This document shows, piece by piece, positions 1-8,407 of a stretch of DNA of 64,000 bases (the stretch's first letter is position 1; every line of letters begins with the position of its first letter). Location: positions 1 to 64,000 of the forward strand of contig CAOYQO010000004.1 of the NCBI GenBank assembly GCA_948566455.1, written 5' to 3'. Both the position numbers and the translations under genes were made by a program. The notes beneath the pieces were generated by a model. That model had not been told where the DNA came from, did not search any database, and worked only from the letters and a program-made list of their open reading frames with translations. The DNA comes from an uncultured Phocaeicola sp. Lineage in GTDB: Bacteria; Bacteroidota; Bacteroidia; Bacteroidales; Bacteroidaceae.

Positions 1-43
1 ATGCGTGACAGGCATGTATTCTAACCAACTGAACTAACGCACC
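1..43 (-). tRNA. tRNA-Asp (GTC), 5' part, cut by window edge
   Basis: Read on the minus strand, the first 43 bases form the 5' half of a tRNA. It starts with the acceptor strand GGTGCGT and has U8 A9, a D-stem GTTC paired with GAAT, and the D-loop GG. The anticodon stem CATGC pairs with GCATG and encloses the loop C-T-GTC-A-C, giving anticodon GTC (aspartate). The T-arm and 3' acceptor strand lie outside the window. A -7 promoter element sits about 45 bp upstream on the same strand. Confidence 0.9.
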
Positions 44-86
44 ATAATTTCATTTCTTTAATTGCTTTCTCTCTCGATTGCGGTTG

Positions 87-94
87 CAAAGGTA
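87..94 (-). promoter_or_regulatory. Bacteroides -7 element for tRNA-Asp
   Basis: The minus strand reads TACCTTTG, an exact match to the Bacteroides -7 consensus TAnnTTTG, 43 bp upstream of the tRNA 5' end. No clear TTTG was seen at the -33 position. Confidence 0.6.
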
Positions 95-320
95 GGCATT
101 TCTTTGAAACCTGCAATAGCTACGATGAAATTTTTTTGCTTGATTTTATCACTTTTTCTTTTATATCCTCATTTTGAGAACATTGGAATATGAAAAAAAA
201 TAAGTTCTTGCAGAGCTTTTTGCGAAAGGGGATTGGGATGGTTTTGTAATGAAAACGAAGCTTTCTGTTGCTTGATTTAAACTTCTTGCTCGAAAACTTC
301 GTTATTTTACAATAAATCGT

Positions 321-328
321 TATTTTTG
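321..328 (+). promoter_or_regulatory. -7 element upstream of purU
   Basis: TATTTTTG matches TAnnTTTG about 55 bp before the purU start. The -33 box is not clear, so this is a probable rather than certain promoter. Confidence 0.5.
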
Positions 329-382
329 CAAACTCAAATCGAGAAAATTGTAATTTGAAAACGATAAAAACGATAATTTAGG

Positions 383-1240
383 ATGATGAAAACGGCCAAA
401 CTGTTACTTCACTGTCCCGACAAACCGGGAATTCTGGCAGAAGTGACAGACTTTATAACGGTAAACAAGGGAAATATTATCTATCTGGACCAATATGTCG
501 ATCACGTGGAGAATATCTTTTTCATGCGTATCGAGTGGGAATTGAAGAACTTCCTGATACCGCAAGAGAAAATTGAAGATTATTTTGCTACGTTGTACGC
601 ACAGAAATATGAAATGTTTTTCCGTCTCTATTTCTCGGATACGAAACCACGCATGGCAATATTTGTATCTAAGATGTCGCATTGCTTGTTCGATTTGCTG
701 GCACGCTATACAGCAGGAGAGTGGAATGTCGAGATTCCTCTTATTATAAGCAACCATCCCGACTTGCAACATGTAGCCGAACGTTTCGGAATACCTTTCT
801 ATCTGTTCCCTATTACAAAGGAGACTAAAGAAGAACAGGAGAAAAAAGAAATGGAATTGCTGGCAAAGCATAAGGTGAACTTCATTGTACTGGCGCGTTA
901 TATGCAGGTGATTTCAGAGCGGATGATTGATGCCTATCCCAATCGGATTATCAATATTCATCACTCTTTCCTTCCTGCATTTGTGGGAGCAAAACCTTAT
1001 CATGCAGCATTTGAGCGTGGTGTGAAGATCATTGGTGCTACCAGTCATTATGTAACAACAGAACTGGATGCAGGACCGATTATTGAACAAGATGTAGTTC
1101 GTATCACTCATAAAGATACTGTAGAAGATCTTGTTAATAAGGGGAAGGACTTGGAAAAGATCGTTCTCTCGCGTGCCGTGCAGAAGCATATTGAGCGCAA
1201 GGTACTGGCATATAAGAATAAAACAGTGATATTTAGTTAA
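383..1240 (+). CDS. purU: formyltetrahydrofolate deformylase
   Basis: PurU hydrolyses 10-formyl-tetrahydrofolate to formate and tetrahydrofolate in the cytoplasm, supplying formate for purine synthesis and balancing the one-carbon pool. The 285-aa protein has the expected two parts: an N-terminal ACT domain (about residues 5-75) and a formyltransferase-fold domain (about 90-280). The latter carries INIHHSFLPAF (190-200) and an Asp in TTELDAGP (Asp229), as in the PurU/PurN family. The presence of the ACT domain and the length separate it from PurN. It starts with two adjacent ATG codons, so the true start is 383 or 386. hisH follows after 9 bp, so co-transcription with the histidine genes is likely. 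Purine and histidine syntheses are linked through AICAR. Confidence 0.93.
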   Translation: MMKTAKLLLHCPDKPGILAEVTDFITVNKGNIIYLDQYVDHVENIFFMRIEWELKNFLIPQEKIEDYFATLYAQKYEMFFRLYFSDTKPRMAIFVSKMSHCLFDLLARYTAGEWNVEIPLIISNHPDLQHVAERFGIPFYLFPITKETKEEQEKKEMELLAKHKVNFIVLARYMQVISERMIDAYPNRIINIHHSFLPAFVGAKPYHAAFERGVKIIGATSHYVTTELDAGPIIEQDVVRITHKDTVEDLVNKGKDLEKIVLSRAVQKHIERKVLAYKNKTVIFS

Positions 1241-1249
1241 GGTATATTC

Positions 1250-1843
1250 ATGAAAGTAGCGATTATCAAATATAATGCGGGCAATATTTATTCGGTGGAT
1301 TATGCGCTGAAGCGTTTGGGCGTGGAAGCTGTGGTAACGGCGGATAAAGATGAATTGCGTGCGGCGGACAAAGTGATCTTTCCAGGTGTGGGTGAGGCGG
1401 AAACCACCATGAAGTTTCTGCGTGCCAGTGGCATGGATGCATTGATTAAGGAACTTAGACAGCCTCTTTTAGGGATATGTCTGGGTATGCAAGTGATGTG
1501 TCGACATTCTGAAGAGGGAGGAGATGTAGATTGTCTGGGTATTTTTGATACGGAAGTGAAGCGTTTCGTTCCACAGAAGCATGAGGATAAAGTGCCTCAC
1601 ATGGGTTGGAATACGCTCACAGAGACGAACAGTGGCTTATTCAAAGGCTTTACAAAAGAAGAGTTTGTCTATTTTGTGCATAGTTTCTATGTTCCCGTCA
1701 ATGAATATACGGCTGCTGTGACGGACTATATACAACCGTTTAGCGCTGCCTTGCATAAGGATAATTATTACGCTACCCAGTTCCATCCGGAGAAAAGTGG
1801 AGGTGTGGGAGAGCGTATCCTGCGCAATTTTTTAGAATTATAA
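1250..1843 (+). CDS. hisH: imidazole glycerol phosphate synthase, glutaminase subunit HisH
   Basis: HisH is the glutamine amidotransferase half of IGP synthase. It releases ammonia from glutamine and channels it to HisF for histidine synthesis. The 197-aa protein is a class I amidotransferase with the nucleophile elbow GICLGMQ (Cys77) and the His/Glu pair in FHPEKSG (His179, Glu181), so the triad is complete. Its partner hisF lies two genes downstream, and hisA sits between them as in many histidine operons. The gap to hisA is 16 bp, which supports one transcript. Confidence 0.96.
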   Translation: MKVAIIKYNAGNIYSVDYALKRLGVEAVVTADKDELRAADKVIFPGVGEAETTMKFLRASGMDALIKELRQPLLGICLGMQVMCRHSEEGGDVDCLGIFDTEVKRFVPQKHEDKVPHMGWNTLTETNSGLFKGFTKEEFVYFVHSFYVPVNEYTAAVTDYIQPFSAALHKDNYYATQFHPEKSGGVGERILRNFLEL

Positions 1844-1859
1844 TTAAGTAGATGCATAT

Positions 1860-2588
1860 ATGATAGAGCTTATTCCTGCAATAGATATTATCGACGGAAA
1901 GTGTGTGCGCCTTTCGCAAGGTGACTATGACAGTAAAAAGGTGTATAACGAAAATCCGGTAGAAGTGGCCAAAGAAATGGAGGCACACGGTATTCGCCGG
2001 CTTCATGTGGTAGATCTGGACGGAGCGGCTTCTCATCATGTAGTCAATTATAATGTTTTGAATAGAATCACTTCACAGACTTCCCTGATAGTTGATTTCG
2101 GTGGTGGCGTGAAAAGTGATGAAGACTTGAAAATTGCTTTCGAGAATGGGGCACAAATGGTTACAGGTGGCAGTATTGCGGTGAAAAATCCTGAACTATT
2201 CTGTCATTGGCTGGAAGTTTACGGCAGTGGGAAGATAATTCTTGGTGCGGACGTGAAAGACCGGAAGATAGCTGTGAATGGCTGGAAGGACGAAAGTGCC
2301 TGTGAATTATTTCCCTTTCTGAAAGAATATGTAGAGAAAGGCATTCAGAAAGTAATTTGCACGGATATTAGTTGTGACGGTATGTTGCAGGGGCCTTCTA
2401 TTGAACTGTATAAGGCAATGCTGGAAGAACATCCTGATCTTTACCTGATAGCAAGTGGCGGTGTCAGCAGTATGGAAGATATACGTGCATTGGAGGCGGC
2501 TGGAGTACCGGCTGTAATTTTTGGTAAGGCTCTGTATGAAGGGCGTATTACTTTGAAGGAAATTGAAAGAATGATGCAGGATTATTGA
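1860..2588 (+). CDS. hisA: ProFAR isomerase HisA
   Basis: HisA opens the ribose ring of ProFAR to give PRFAR, the substrate of HisHF, by an Amadori rearrangement. The 242-aa (beta/alpha)8 barrel shows [11 protein letters not shown] with the catalytic Asp9, the phosphate-binding FGGGVKS segment near residue 80, [13 protein letters not shown] in the middle and IASGGVSS in the second half. It lies between hisH and hisF on the same strand. Length and motifs are normal for the family. Confidence 0.96.
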   Translation: MIELIPAIDIIDGKCVRLSQGDYDSKKVYNENPVEVAKEMEAHGIRRLHVVDLDGAASHHVVNYNVLNRITSQTSLIVDFGGGVKSDEDLKIAFENGAQMVTGGSIAVKNPELFCHWLEVYGSGKIILGADVKDRKIAVNGWKDESACELFPFLKEYVEKGIQKVICTDISCDGMLQGPSIELYKAMLEEHPDLYLIASGGVSSMEDIRALEAAGVPAVIFGKALYEGRITLKEIERMMQDY

Positions 2589-2630
2589 CGAATCATTCTC
2601 ATGAATATAAATCGTTAAAACAAAACAGAA

Positions 2631-3389
2631 GTGTTAGCGAAAAGAATTATTCCCTGTCTTGATATCAAAGACGGACAAACAGTGAAAGGAACCAATTTCG
2701 TCAACCTGCGTCAAGCGGGCGATCCGGTGGAACTGGCGCGTGCGTATAGTGAGCAAGGTGCTGATGAATTGGTTTTTCTGGATATAACAGCCAGTTTTGA
2801 AGGTCGCAAGACATTTGCAGAGTTGGTAAAACGCATTGCTGCCAATATCAGTATTCCGTTTACGGTAGGTGGCGGTATCAACGAATTGAGTGATGTAGAT
2901 CGTCTGCTGAATGCCGGTGCAGATAAAATTTCTATCAATTCTTCTGCAATTCGCCGTCCCGAACTGATTGATGAAATAGCTAAAAACTTCGGTTCGCAGG
3001 TATGCGTGCTGGCGGTAGATGCCAAACAAACTGAAAAAGGCTGGTGGTGCTATCTGAATGGAGGCCGTGTAGAAACAGATAAGGAACTGTTTACCTGGAC
3101 CAAAGAAGCCCAGGAACGTGGTGCCGGAGAAATACTTTTCACCAGCATGAATCATGATGGCGTAAAGACCGGATACGCCAATGAAGCACTTGCTGAAATG
3201 TCTGACAATCTCTCTATTCCGGTAATTGCATCGGGCGGAGCAGGAGCAAAAGAGCATTTTCGTGATGTGTTTTTGCAAGGAAAAGCAGATGCAGCGTTGG
3301 CAGCCAGTGTTTTTCATTTCGGAGAAATTAAAATTCCCGATTTAAAATCGTATCTTTGCGCCCAGGGAATACCAATGCGGGTGATGTAA
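2631..3389 (+). CDS. hisF: imidazole glycerol phosphate synthase, cyclase subunit HisF
   Basis: HisF uses ammonia from HisH to convert PRFAR into imidazole glycerol phosphate and AICAR, joining histidine and purine synthesis. The 252-aa barrel starts [14 protein letters not shown], placing the catalytic Asp at residue 11, and has VLAVDAK and the phosphate-binding IASGGAG. The start codon is GTG: no ATG lies at the family's usual start, and the reading begins exactly where HisF proteins do. HisA and HisF share the same fold and are thought to be ancient duplicates. Confidence 0.95.
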   Translation: MLAKRIIPCLDIKDGQTVKGTNFVNLRQAGDPVELARAYSEQGADELVFLDITASFEGRKTFAELVKRIAANISIPFTVGGGINELSDVDRLLNAGADKISINSSAIRRPELIDEIAKNFGSQVCVLAVDAKQTEKGWWCYLNGGRVETDKELFTWTKEAQERGAGEILFTSMNHDGVKTGYANEALAEMSDNLSIPVIASGGAGAKEHFRDVFLQGKADAALAASVFHFGEIKIPDLKSYLCAQGIPMRVM

Positions 3390-3495
3390 AAGTGATAGAG
3401 TGGCAAAGTGATAAGGCGATAAAGATGACAGAATATTACCGCATCATGCTGCATAGCAATTAATAATTTATAGCTTATAATTAATAATTACCTAA

Positions 3496-4101
3496 ATGGA
3501 TTTTGATAAAATGAACGGACTTGTTCCAGCAATCATACAAGACGCAGACACCGCTAAGGTGTTAATGTTGGGCTTCATGAATAAAGAAGCTTACGACAAA
3601 ACGGTAGAAACCGGTAAAGTGACTTTTTTCAGCCGCACCAAGAACCGTCTTTGGACGAAAGGTGAGGAGAGTGGTAATTTTCTGAATGTCGTTTCTATCA
3701 AGGAAGACTGTGATCAGGATACATTGCTGATTCAGGTACATCCTGTGGGACCAGTTTGCCATACAGGCACGGATACATGCTGGGGTGAGAAGAATGAACA
3801 GCCTGTAATGTTCTTGAAGCATCTTCAGGATTTTATTACTAAGCGCCATGAAGAGATGCCGGAAGGTTCTTACACAACCAGTCTGTTTGAGTCTGGTGTG
3901 AATAAAATGGCGCAGAAAGTGGGTGAAGAAGCTGTGGAAACAGTGATCGAAGCTTGCAACGGAACTGATGAACGGTTGATCTATGAAGGAGCCGATTTGA
4001 TATACCACCTCATCGTGCTGCTAACATCCAAAGGATACAGTCTGGAAGATTTGGCACGCGAATTGCAGGAACGTCATAGCGCTTCGTGGAAGAAACACTA
4101 A
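3496..4101 (+). CDS. hisI: bifunctional phosphoribosyl-AMP cyclohydrolase / phosphoribosyl-ATP pyrophosphohydrolase
   Basis: This fused enzyme catalyses steps 2 and 3 of histidine synthesis. The N-terminal HisI part (about residues 1-110) has the FFSRTKNRLWTKGE segment and the zinc-binding cysteines in CHTGTDTCW. The C-terminal HisE part (about 115-201) is a helical MazG-like domain with KVGEEAVETVIEA. At 201 aa it has the usual length of HisIE. A gap of 106 bp separates it from hisF without an obvious terminator, so it probably belongs to the same unit. hisG, hisD, hisC and hisB are not in the window. Confidence 0.95.
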   Translation: MDFDKMNGLVPAIIQDADTAKVLMLGFMNKEAYDKTVETGKVTFFSRTKNRLWTKGEESGNFLNVVSIKEDCDQDTLLIQVHPVGPVCHTGTDTCWGEKNEQPVMFLKHLQDFITKRHEEMPEGSYTTSLFESGVNKMAQKVGEEAVETVIEACNGTDERLIYEGADLIYHLIVLLTSKGYSLEDLARELQERHSASWKKH

Positions 4102-4136
4102 TTAATTAATAGTTAAAAAATAATAATTAAACGGGA

Positions 4137-4838
4137 ATGGCTGAACCGCTAATACGATATAAAGATGTGGAAGTACACCAACAGGACTTGTGCGTGCTGA
4201 ATGAGGTAAACCTCGAGCTGCAGAAGGGAGAGTTTGTGTACCTGATCGGTAAGGTAGGTTCGGGTAAGACCAGTTTGCTAAAGACACTCTACGGAGAACT
4301 GGATATCACTGCCGGCGAAGCAATGGTACTGGGGTATGATATGAGTCGCATTAAGCGCAAGCATATTCCACAGTTGCGTCGTAAGTTGGGCATCGTGTTT
4401 CAGGATTTCCAACTGTTGACGGACCGCACGGTGAACGATAATCTTGCTTTTGTATTGAAGGCTACGGGCTGGAAAAACAAATCGGAAATAAAAGATCGTA
4501 TCGCTGAAGTGCTGATGCAGGTAGGAATGGGTAATAAAGGGTACAAGTTCCCTAGTGAACTTTCGGGAGGCGAACAGCAACGCATCGTTATTGCCCGTGC
4601 TATGCTCAATTCTCCGGAGATTATCTTGGCGGATGAACCAACCGGTAATCTGGATGCGGAAACGGGACGTGCTATTGTAGGACTGTTACATAACATCAGT
4701 CGCACGGGTGGCTCACTGGTATTGATGACTACGCACAACCTTCATTTGCTTCACGAGTTTCCGGGACAGGTATATCGCTGTGCAGGTCATCAGATAACAG
4801 ATGTAACGTCTGAGTATTCGGGTATGATGCCGCTGTAG
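4137..4838 (+). CDS. ftsE: FtsE-type ABC transporter ATP-binding protein
   Basis: This is a single ABC ATPase domain of 233 aa with Walker A GKVGSGKTS (38-46), signature LSGGEQQR, Walker B ILADEPTGNLD and an H-loop TTHN. The ADEPTGNLD form is typical of the FtsE/LolD/MacB group. The short size fits FtsE, which with FtsX couples the divisome to periplasmic amidase control. No ftsX gene is adjacent here; aspartokinase and lysA follow instead. The FtsE name rests on similarity rather than context, and a LolD-like role cannot be excluded. Confidence 0.8.
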   Translation: MAEPLIRYKDVEVHQQDLCVLNEVNLELQKGEFVYLIGKVGSGKTSLLKTLYGELDITAGEAMVLGYDMSRIKRKHIPQLRRKLGIVFQDFQLLTDRTVNDNLAFVLKATGWKNKSEIKDRIAEVLMQVGMGNKGYKFPSELSGGEQQRIVIARAMLNSPEIILADEPTGNLDAETGRAIVGLLHNISRTGGSLVLMTTHNLHLLHEFPGQVYRCAGHQITDVTSEYSGMMPL

Positions 4839-4882
4839 AAGAAACAAATAACAATATATAATCATTTAATACAGGAACGAAA

Positions 4883-6202
4883 ATGAAAGTTTTAAAGTTT
4901 GGAGGTACTTCCGTAGGTTCTGCACCGCGGATAAAGGAAGTAGCCAAATTGATCACTGATGGTGAACAGAAGATAGTTGTACTCTCGGCTATGTCGGGCA
5001 CAACTAATACATTGGTGGAAATTTCGGACTATCTGTACAAGAAAAATCCGGAGGGTGCCAACGAAATCATTAACAAGCTGGAGGCTAAATATAAACAGCA
5101 TGTGAATGAGTTGTATTCCACTCCCGAGTATAAACAGAAAGGCCAGGAACTGATTAAATCTCATTTTGACTACATCCGTTCTTATACCAAAGACCTTTTC
5201 ACACTATTTGAGGAGAAGGTGGTTCTGGCACAGGGAGAACTGATCTCTACTGCCATGATGAACTATTACCTGCAAGAGTGTGGAGTGAAGTCCATTTTGC
5301 TTCCGGCTTTGGAATATATGCGCACCGATAAGAATGCAGAGCCCGATCCTGTATATATTAAGGAGAAACTTCAGATGCAGTTGGAATTGCATCCCGGTGC
5401 TGAGATTTACATCACACAAGGATACATTTGCCGCAATGCTTACGGAGAAATAGACAATCTGCAACGTGGTGGAAGCGACTATACCGCTTCTCTGATCGGT
5501 GCAGCTATCAATGCTTCCGAAATCCAGATATGGACCGATATCGACGGTATGCACAATAATGACCCGCGTATTGTTGACAAGACTGCTCCTGTACGTCATC
5601 TTCATTTTGAAGAAGCTGCTGAGCTGGCTTATTTTGGTGCGAAGATTCTTCATCCCACTTGTATACAGCCTGCCAAGTATGCCAATATACCGGTGCGTCT
5701 GCTGAATACGATGGATCCGACTGCTCCCGGTACTATGATTTCCAATGATACTGAGAAGGGTAAAATCAAGGCAGTTGCAGCAAAAGATAACATTACAGCT
5801 ATCAAGATTAAATCCAGTCGTATGTTGCTTGCCCACGGTTTCTTGCGCAAGGTCTTCGAAATCTTCGAGAGCTATCAGACTTCTATCGATATGATTTGTA
5901 CTTCTGAGGTAGGAGTATCTGTATCTATTGATAATACGAAGCACCTCAACGAGATTCTGGACGACCTGAAGAAGTACGGAACCGTTACAGTAGATAAGGA
6001 TATGTGTATCGTTTGCGTGGTAGGTGATTTGGAATGGGAGAATGTCGGTTTCGAAGCGAAGGCACTGGATGCCATGCGCGACATACCGGTACGAATGATT
6101 TCGTTCGGTGGTAGTAACTACAACATTTCTTTCCTCATTCGTGAGTGCGATAAGAATCAAGCATTGCAGTCGCTTAGTGATGCACTGTTCAACGAAGAAT
6201 AA
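4883..6202 (+). CDS. lysC: aspartate kinase, monofunctional
   Basis: This enzyme phosphorylates aspartate, the first step towards lysine, diaminopimelate, threonine and methionine. The 439-aa protein begins KFGGTSVGS, the aspartokinase nucleotide-binding start, and contains RGGSDYTASLIG and WTDIDGMHNNDPR. Two ACT-type regulatory repeats fill roughly residues 300-439. There is no homoserine dehydrogenase domain, so it is monofunctional. lysA follows on the same strand, so feedback by lysine is the likely mode, but no lysine riboswitch is visible in the 44-bp upstream gap. Confidence 0.93.
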   Translation: MKVLKFGGTSVGSAPRIKEVAKLITDGEQKIVVLSAMSGTTNTLVEISDYLYKKNPEGANEIINKLEAKYKQHVNELYSTPEYKQKGQELIKSHFDYIRSYTKDLFTLFEEKVVLAQGELISTAMMNYYLQECGVKSILLPALEYMRTDKNAEPDPVYIKEKLQMQLELHPGAEIYITQGYICRNAYGEIDNLQRGGSDYTASLIGAAINASEIQIWTDIDGMHNNDPRIVDKTAPVRHLHFEEAAELAYFGAKILHPTCIQPAKYANIPVRLLNTMDPTAPGTMISNDTEKGKIKAVAAKDNITAIKIKSSRMLLAHGFLRKVFEIFESYQTSIDMICTSEVGVSVSIDNTKHLNEILDDLKKYGTVTVDKDMCIVCVVGDLEWENVGFEAKALDAMRDIPVRMISFGGSNYNISFLIRECDKNQALQSLSDALFNEE

Positions 6203-6236
6203 GAGAAATAAGAAAGTACAGATATAAAATGATATG

Positions 6237-6305
6237 GAGCGCAAACTACACAAATTGCACAACTCGCTGATAAAGGGCCTTGTGTAATTCGCGTAATTTG
6301 CGTTC
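6237..6305. repeat. imperfect inverted repeat between lysC and lysA
   Basis: Two 26-bp arms (6237-6262 and 6280-6305) are imperfect reverse complements, with about six mismatches around a 17-nt loop. The arms share the cores GCAAA, CACAA and TTGTG. The hairpin occupies the gap of an operon, as interspersed intergenic repeats do. It could also act as a weak attenuator or RNA-processing site. Confidence 0.65.
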
Positions 6306-6332
6306 TTTTCTTTATAAACAAAGTTTTGAAGT

Positions 6333-7493
6333 ATGAAAGGAACATTTCCCATAGATAAATTCCGTGAGCTGCGTACCCCTTTTTATTATTATGATACGAA
6401 GGTGTTGCGCGACACTCTTTCCTGTGTGCGTGCAGAAGCTGCTAAATATGGCAATTTTGAGGTACATTATGCTGTGAAAGCAAATGCTAATCCGAAGGTA
6501 CTTACCATTATCCGTGAGAACGGACTGGGTGCCGATTGTGTGAGTGGAGGAGAAGTACGTGCTGCTGTTAAGGCAGGTTTTCCTACAAATAAGATTGTTT
6601 TTGCCGGAGTGGGCAAGTCTGATTGGGAAATAAATCTGAGTCTGGACTATAATATTTTCTGTTTTAATGTAGAGTCTATTCCTGAGCTGGAGATTATCAA
6701 TGAACTGGCTGCAGCTAAAGGTAAAGTGGCTAATGTCGCTTTCCGTATCAATCCGAATGTAGGAGCTCATACTCATGCCAATATCACTACCGGACTAGCG
6801 GAAAACAAGTTTGGCATTAGTATGCAAGACATGGATCATGTGATAGAAGTGGCTTTGGAGATGAAGAATGTGAAGTTTATCGGATTGCATTTTCACATTG
6901 GTTCGCAGATATTAGATATGGGTGATTTCGTTGCCCTGTGCAATCGTGTAAATGAATTGCAAGACAAGCTGGAAGCACATCGCATCCGCATCGAGCATAT
7001 CAATGTAGGTGGTGGACTGGGTATTGATTATAAGCATCCCAACCGTCAGGCAATACCTGATTTCAAAGATTATTTCTCTACTTATGCCGAACATCTGAAA
7101 CTGCGCTCTTATCAAACACTTCATTTTGAATTGGGACGTGCCATAACGGGGCAGTGCGGTTCACTTATCTCACAGGTGCTTTATGTAAAACAGGGAGCAA
7201 ATAAGAAATTTGCCATCCTTGATGCTGGTATGACGGATTTGATTCGTCCTGCATTGTATCAGGCTTATCATAAGATAGAGAATATTACTTCCGAGGATGC
7301 AGTTGAGGCGTATGATGTGGTAGGTCCTATCTGTGAATCGTCGGATGTTTTCGGGAAAGCGATAGATTTGAATAAGGTGAAGCGTGGAGATCTGATTGCA
7401 TTACGTTCTGCAGGTGCTTATGGTGAGATAATGGCTTCGAGCTATAACTGTCGTGAGTTGCCACAGGGGTACACTTCGGACGAACTGGTGTGA
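6333..7493 (+). CDS. lysA: diaminopimelate decarboxylase
   Basis: LysA decarboxylates meso-diaminopimelate to L-lysine with pyridoxal phosphate. The 386-aa fold-type III enzyme has the PLP lysine in HYAVKANANP (residues about 45-54), FHIGSQI, the phosphate-binding NVGGGLGIDY, and the substrate/active-site CESSDVFG with its conserved Cys. It follows aspartokinase on the same strand, so the first and last steps of the lysine branch are together. A Rho-independent terminator lies 21 bp after the stop. Confidence 0.94.
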   Translation: MKGTFPIDKFRELRTPFYYYDTKVLRDTLSCVRAEAAKYGNFEVHYAVKANANPKVLTIIRENGLGADCVSGGEVRAAVKAGFPTNKIVFAGVGKSDWEINLSLDYNIFCFNVESIPELEIINELAAAKGKVANVAFRINPNVGAHTHANITTGLAENKFGISMQDMDHVIEVALEMKNVKFIGLHFHIGSQILDMGDFVALCNRVNELQDKLEAHRIRIEHINVGGGLGIDYKHPNRQAIPDFKDYFSTYAEHLKLRSYQTLHFELGRAITGQCGSLISQVLYVKQGANKKFAILDAGMTDLIRPALYQAYHKIENITSEDAVEAYDVVGPICESSDVFGKAIDLNKVKRGDLIALRSAGAYGEIMASSYNCRELPQGYTSDELV

Positions 7494-7514
7494 AAGAATT
7501 GAATATATTGTAGG

Positions 7515-7553
7515 AAGCGTGTAAGACTATCATTTAAATCTTGCACGCTTTTT
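7515..7553 (+). terminator. terminator after lysA
   Basis: A 12-bp stem (7515-7526 with 7539-7550; one G-T wobble) is followed by TTT. It closes the purU/his/lys block. Confidence 0.8.
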
Positions 7554-7617
7554 GTCATTTTGTATTTAATTTATTTGTATTTGAAATATGGAAATTGTCT
7601 TTTTTATTTTCAATATC

Positions 7618-7719
7618 TATATTTGTATGATGTGATTGGAAATGGAAAAGCAATGGAGGAGTTATACGCCGGACATATATATACTAGCTTCAAATGTACT
7701 TCTGATTTTATTTATTTAA
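7618..7719 (+). other. possible micro-ORF with its own -7 element
   Basis: TATATTTG (7618-7625) matches the -7 consensus, with ATTG at 7594-7597 (20-bp spacing). Ten or so bases after the predicted start point, an ATG at 7642 opens a 25-codon frame ending at 7719, with a polar N-terminus and a hydrophobic tail (ILASNVLLILFI). There is no homology evidence. The frame may be chance and the promoter may instead serve ferritin with a long leader. Confidence 0.25.
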
Positions 7720-7757
7720 AAAATGTTATCAAATGAACAAATGTTGTGTATCATTGT

Positions 7758-7765
7758 TACTTTTG
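7758..7765 (+). promoter_or_regulatory. -7 element of ferritin
   Basis: TACTTTTG matches TAnnTTTG 32 bp before the ferritin start. The -33 region has no clear TTTG. Confidence 0.5.
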
Positions 7766-7797
7766 TAATGATTTCAATTTAATTAAAAAATACGATT

Positions 7798-8277
7798 ATG
7801 ATTACTGAAAAATTACAGAATGCAATTAACGAGCAGATTACGGCTGAAATGTGGTCGGCTAACATGTATTTGGCTATGTCTTTCTATATGGAAAAAGAAG
7901 GATTTTGTGGTATGGCACATTGGTTGAAGAAACAGTGGGCAGAAGAGAACGAACATGCCTGTGCATTGGCTGATTACGTAATCAAACGTGGCGGTAAAGC
8001 CAAAGTTGATAAGCTGGATGTAGTTCCTAATGATTTTGGTACTCCGCTGGAAGTATTTGAACAGGTTTACAAACACGAATGTCGTGTATCCGAAATGATT
8101 GACAAGTTGGTAGATGTAGCTGCTGCTGAAAAAGATAAAGCAACGCAGGACTTCCTGTGGGGATTTGTGCGTGAACAAGTAGAAGAAGAAGCAACTGCTG
8201 CAGGCATTGTTGATATGATTAAGAAAGCCGGTGCAACGGGTATCTTCTTTGTAGACGTAAAATTGGGCGAACGTTAA
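7798..8277 (+). CDS. ftnA: ferritin (non-haem, FtnA-like)
   Basis: This is an iron-storage ferritin of 159 aa, close to the usual bacterial FtnA length. It shows the four-helix ferroxidase pattern: an early Glu in NEQITAEMWSANMYL, the EENEHA motif (Glu and His iron ligands), and REQVEEEATAAGIV in the fourth helix. It lacks the haem-ligand pattern of bacterioferritin. It oxidises Fe(II) and stores it as a mineral in a 24-mer, also lowering oxidative damage. It stands alone between two terminators, so it is monocistronic. Confidence 0.93.
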   Translation: MITEKLQNAINEQITAEMWSANMYLAMSFYMEKEGFCGMAHWLKKQWAEENEHACALADYVIKRGGKAKVDKLDVVPNDFGTPLEVFEQVYKHECRVSEMIDKLVDVAAAEKDKATQDFLWGFVREQVEEEATAAGIVDMIKKAGATGIFFVDVKLGER

Positions 8278-8308
8278 TAATCTTTTGATATAGAATTGCT
8301 AAGTCAAA

Positions 8309-8345
8309 AAAAGAGCTGCTTGATTTTTTAAGCAGCTCTTTTATT
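8309..8345 (+). terminator. terminator after ferritin
   Basis: A perfect 11-bp stem (8311-8321 with 8330-8340), AAGAGCTGCTT/AAGCAGCTCTT, is followed by a T-rich tract. Confidence 0.88.
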
Positions 8346-8376
8346 TTTGCTGTTTCAGTATTTTAATCTACCTTTG
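8346..8376 (+). promoter_or_regulatory. Bacteroides promoter of the sensor kinase
   Basis: TTTG (8346-8349), 19 bp, then TACCTTTG (8369-8376): a full match to the -33/-7 consensus, 31 bp before the start codon. The -33 box lies in the T-tract of the ferritin terminator. Confidence 0.75.
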
Positions 8377-8407
8377 TTACTCTTTTTAACACGTACTGTG
8401 AATTACT

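Larger units (their letters stand above)
44..382. other. intergenic region between tRNA-Asp and purU
   Basis: This AT-rich gap of 339 bp separates the divergent tRNA-Asp and purU. It holds a -7 element for each (87-94 minus, 321-328 plus). A weak ACGAAG/CTTCGT inverted pair lies near 254-305. No gene, repeat array or terminator was recognised. Confidence 0.6.
7494..7797. other. intergenic region between lysA and ferritin
   Basis: This very AT-rich stretch of 304 bp contains the lysA terminator, a candidate promoter at 7618-7625 with a 25-codon frame, and a second -7 element at 7758-7765 next to ferritin. No Fur-like palindrome was recognised. Confidence 0.6.

Noticed and set aside
4839..4882. 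Lysine riboswitch before aspartokinase
   Set aside because: The gap is only 44 bp, too short for the known element, and no matching stems are seen.
5204..6352. 382-aa open frame on the minus strand opposite lysC
   Set aside because: It lies antisense to a clear aspartokinase gene, has no recognisable domain, and its composition follows the other strand's codon use.
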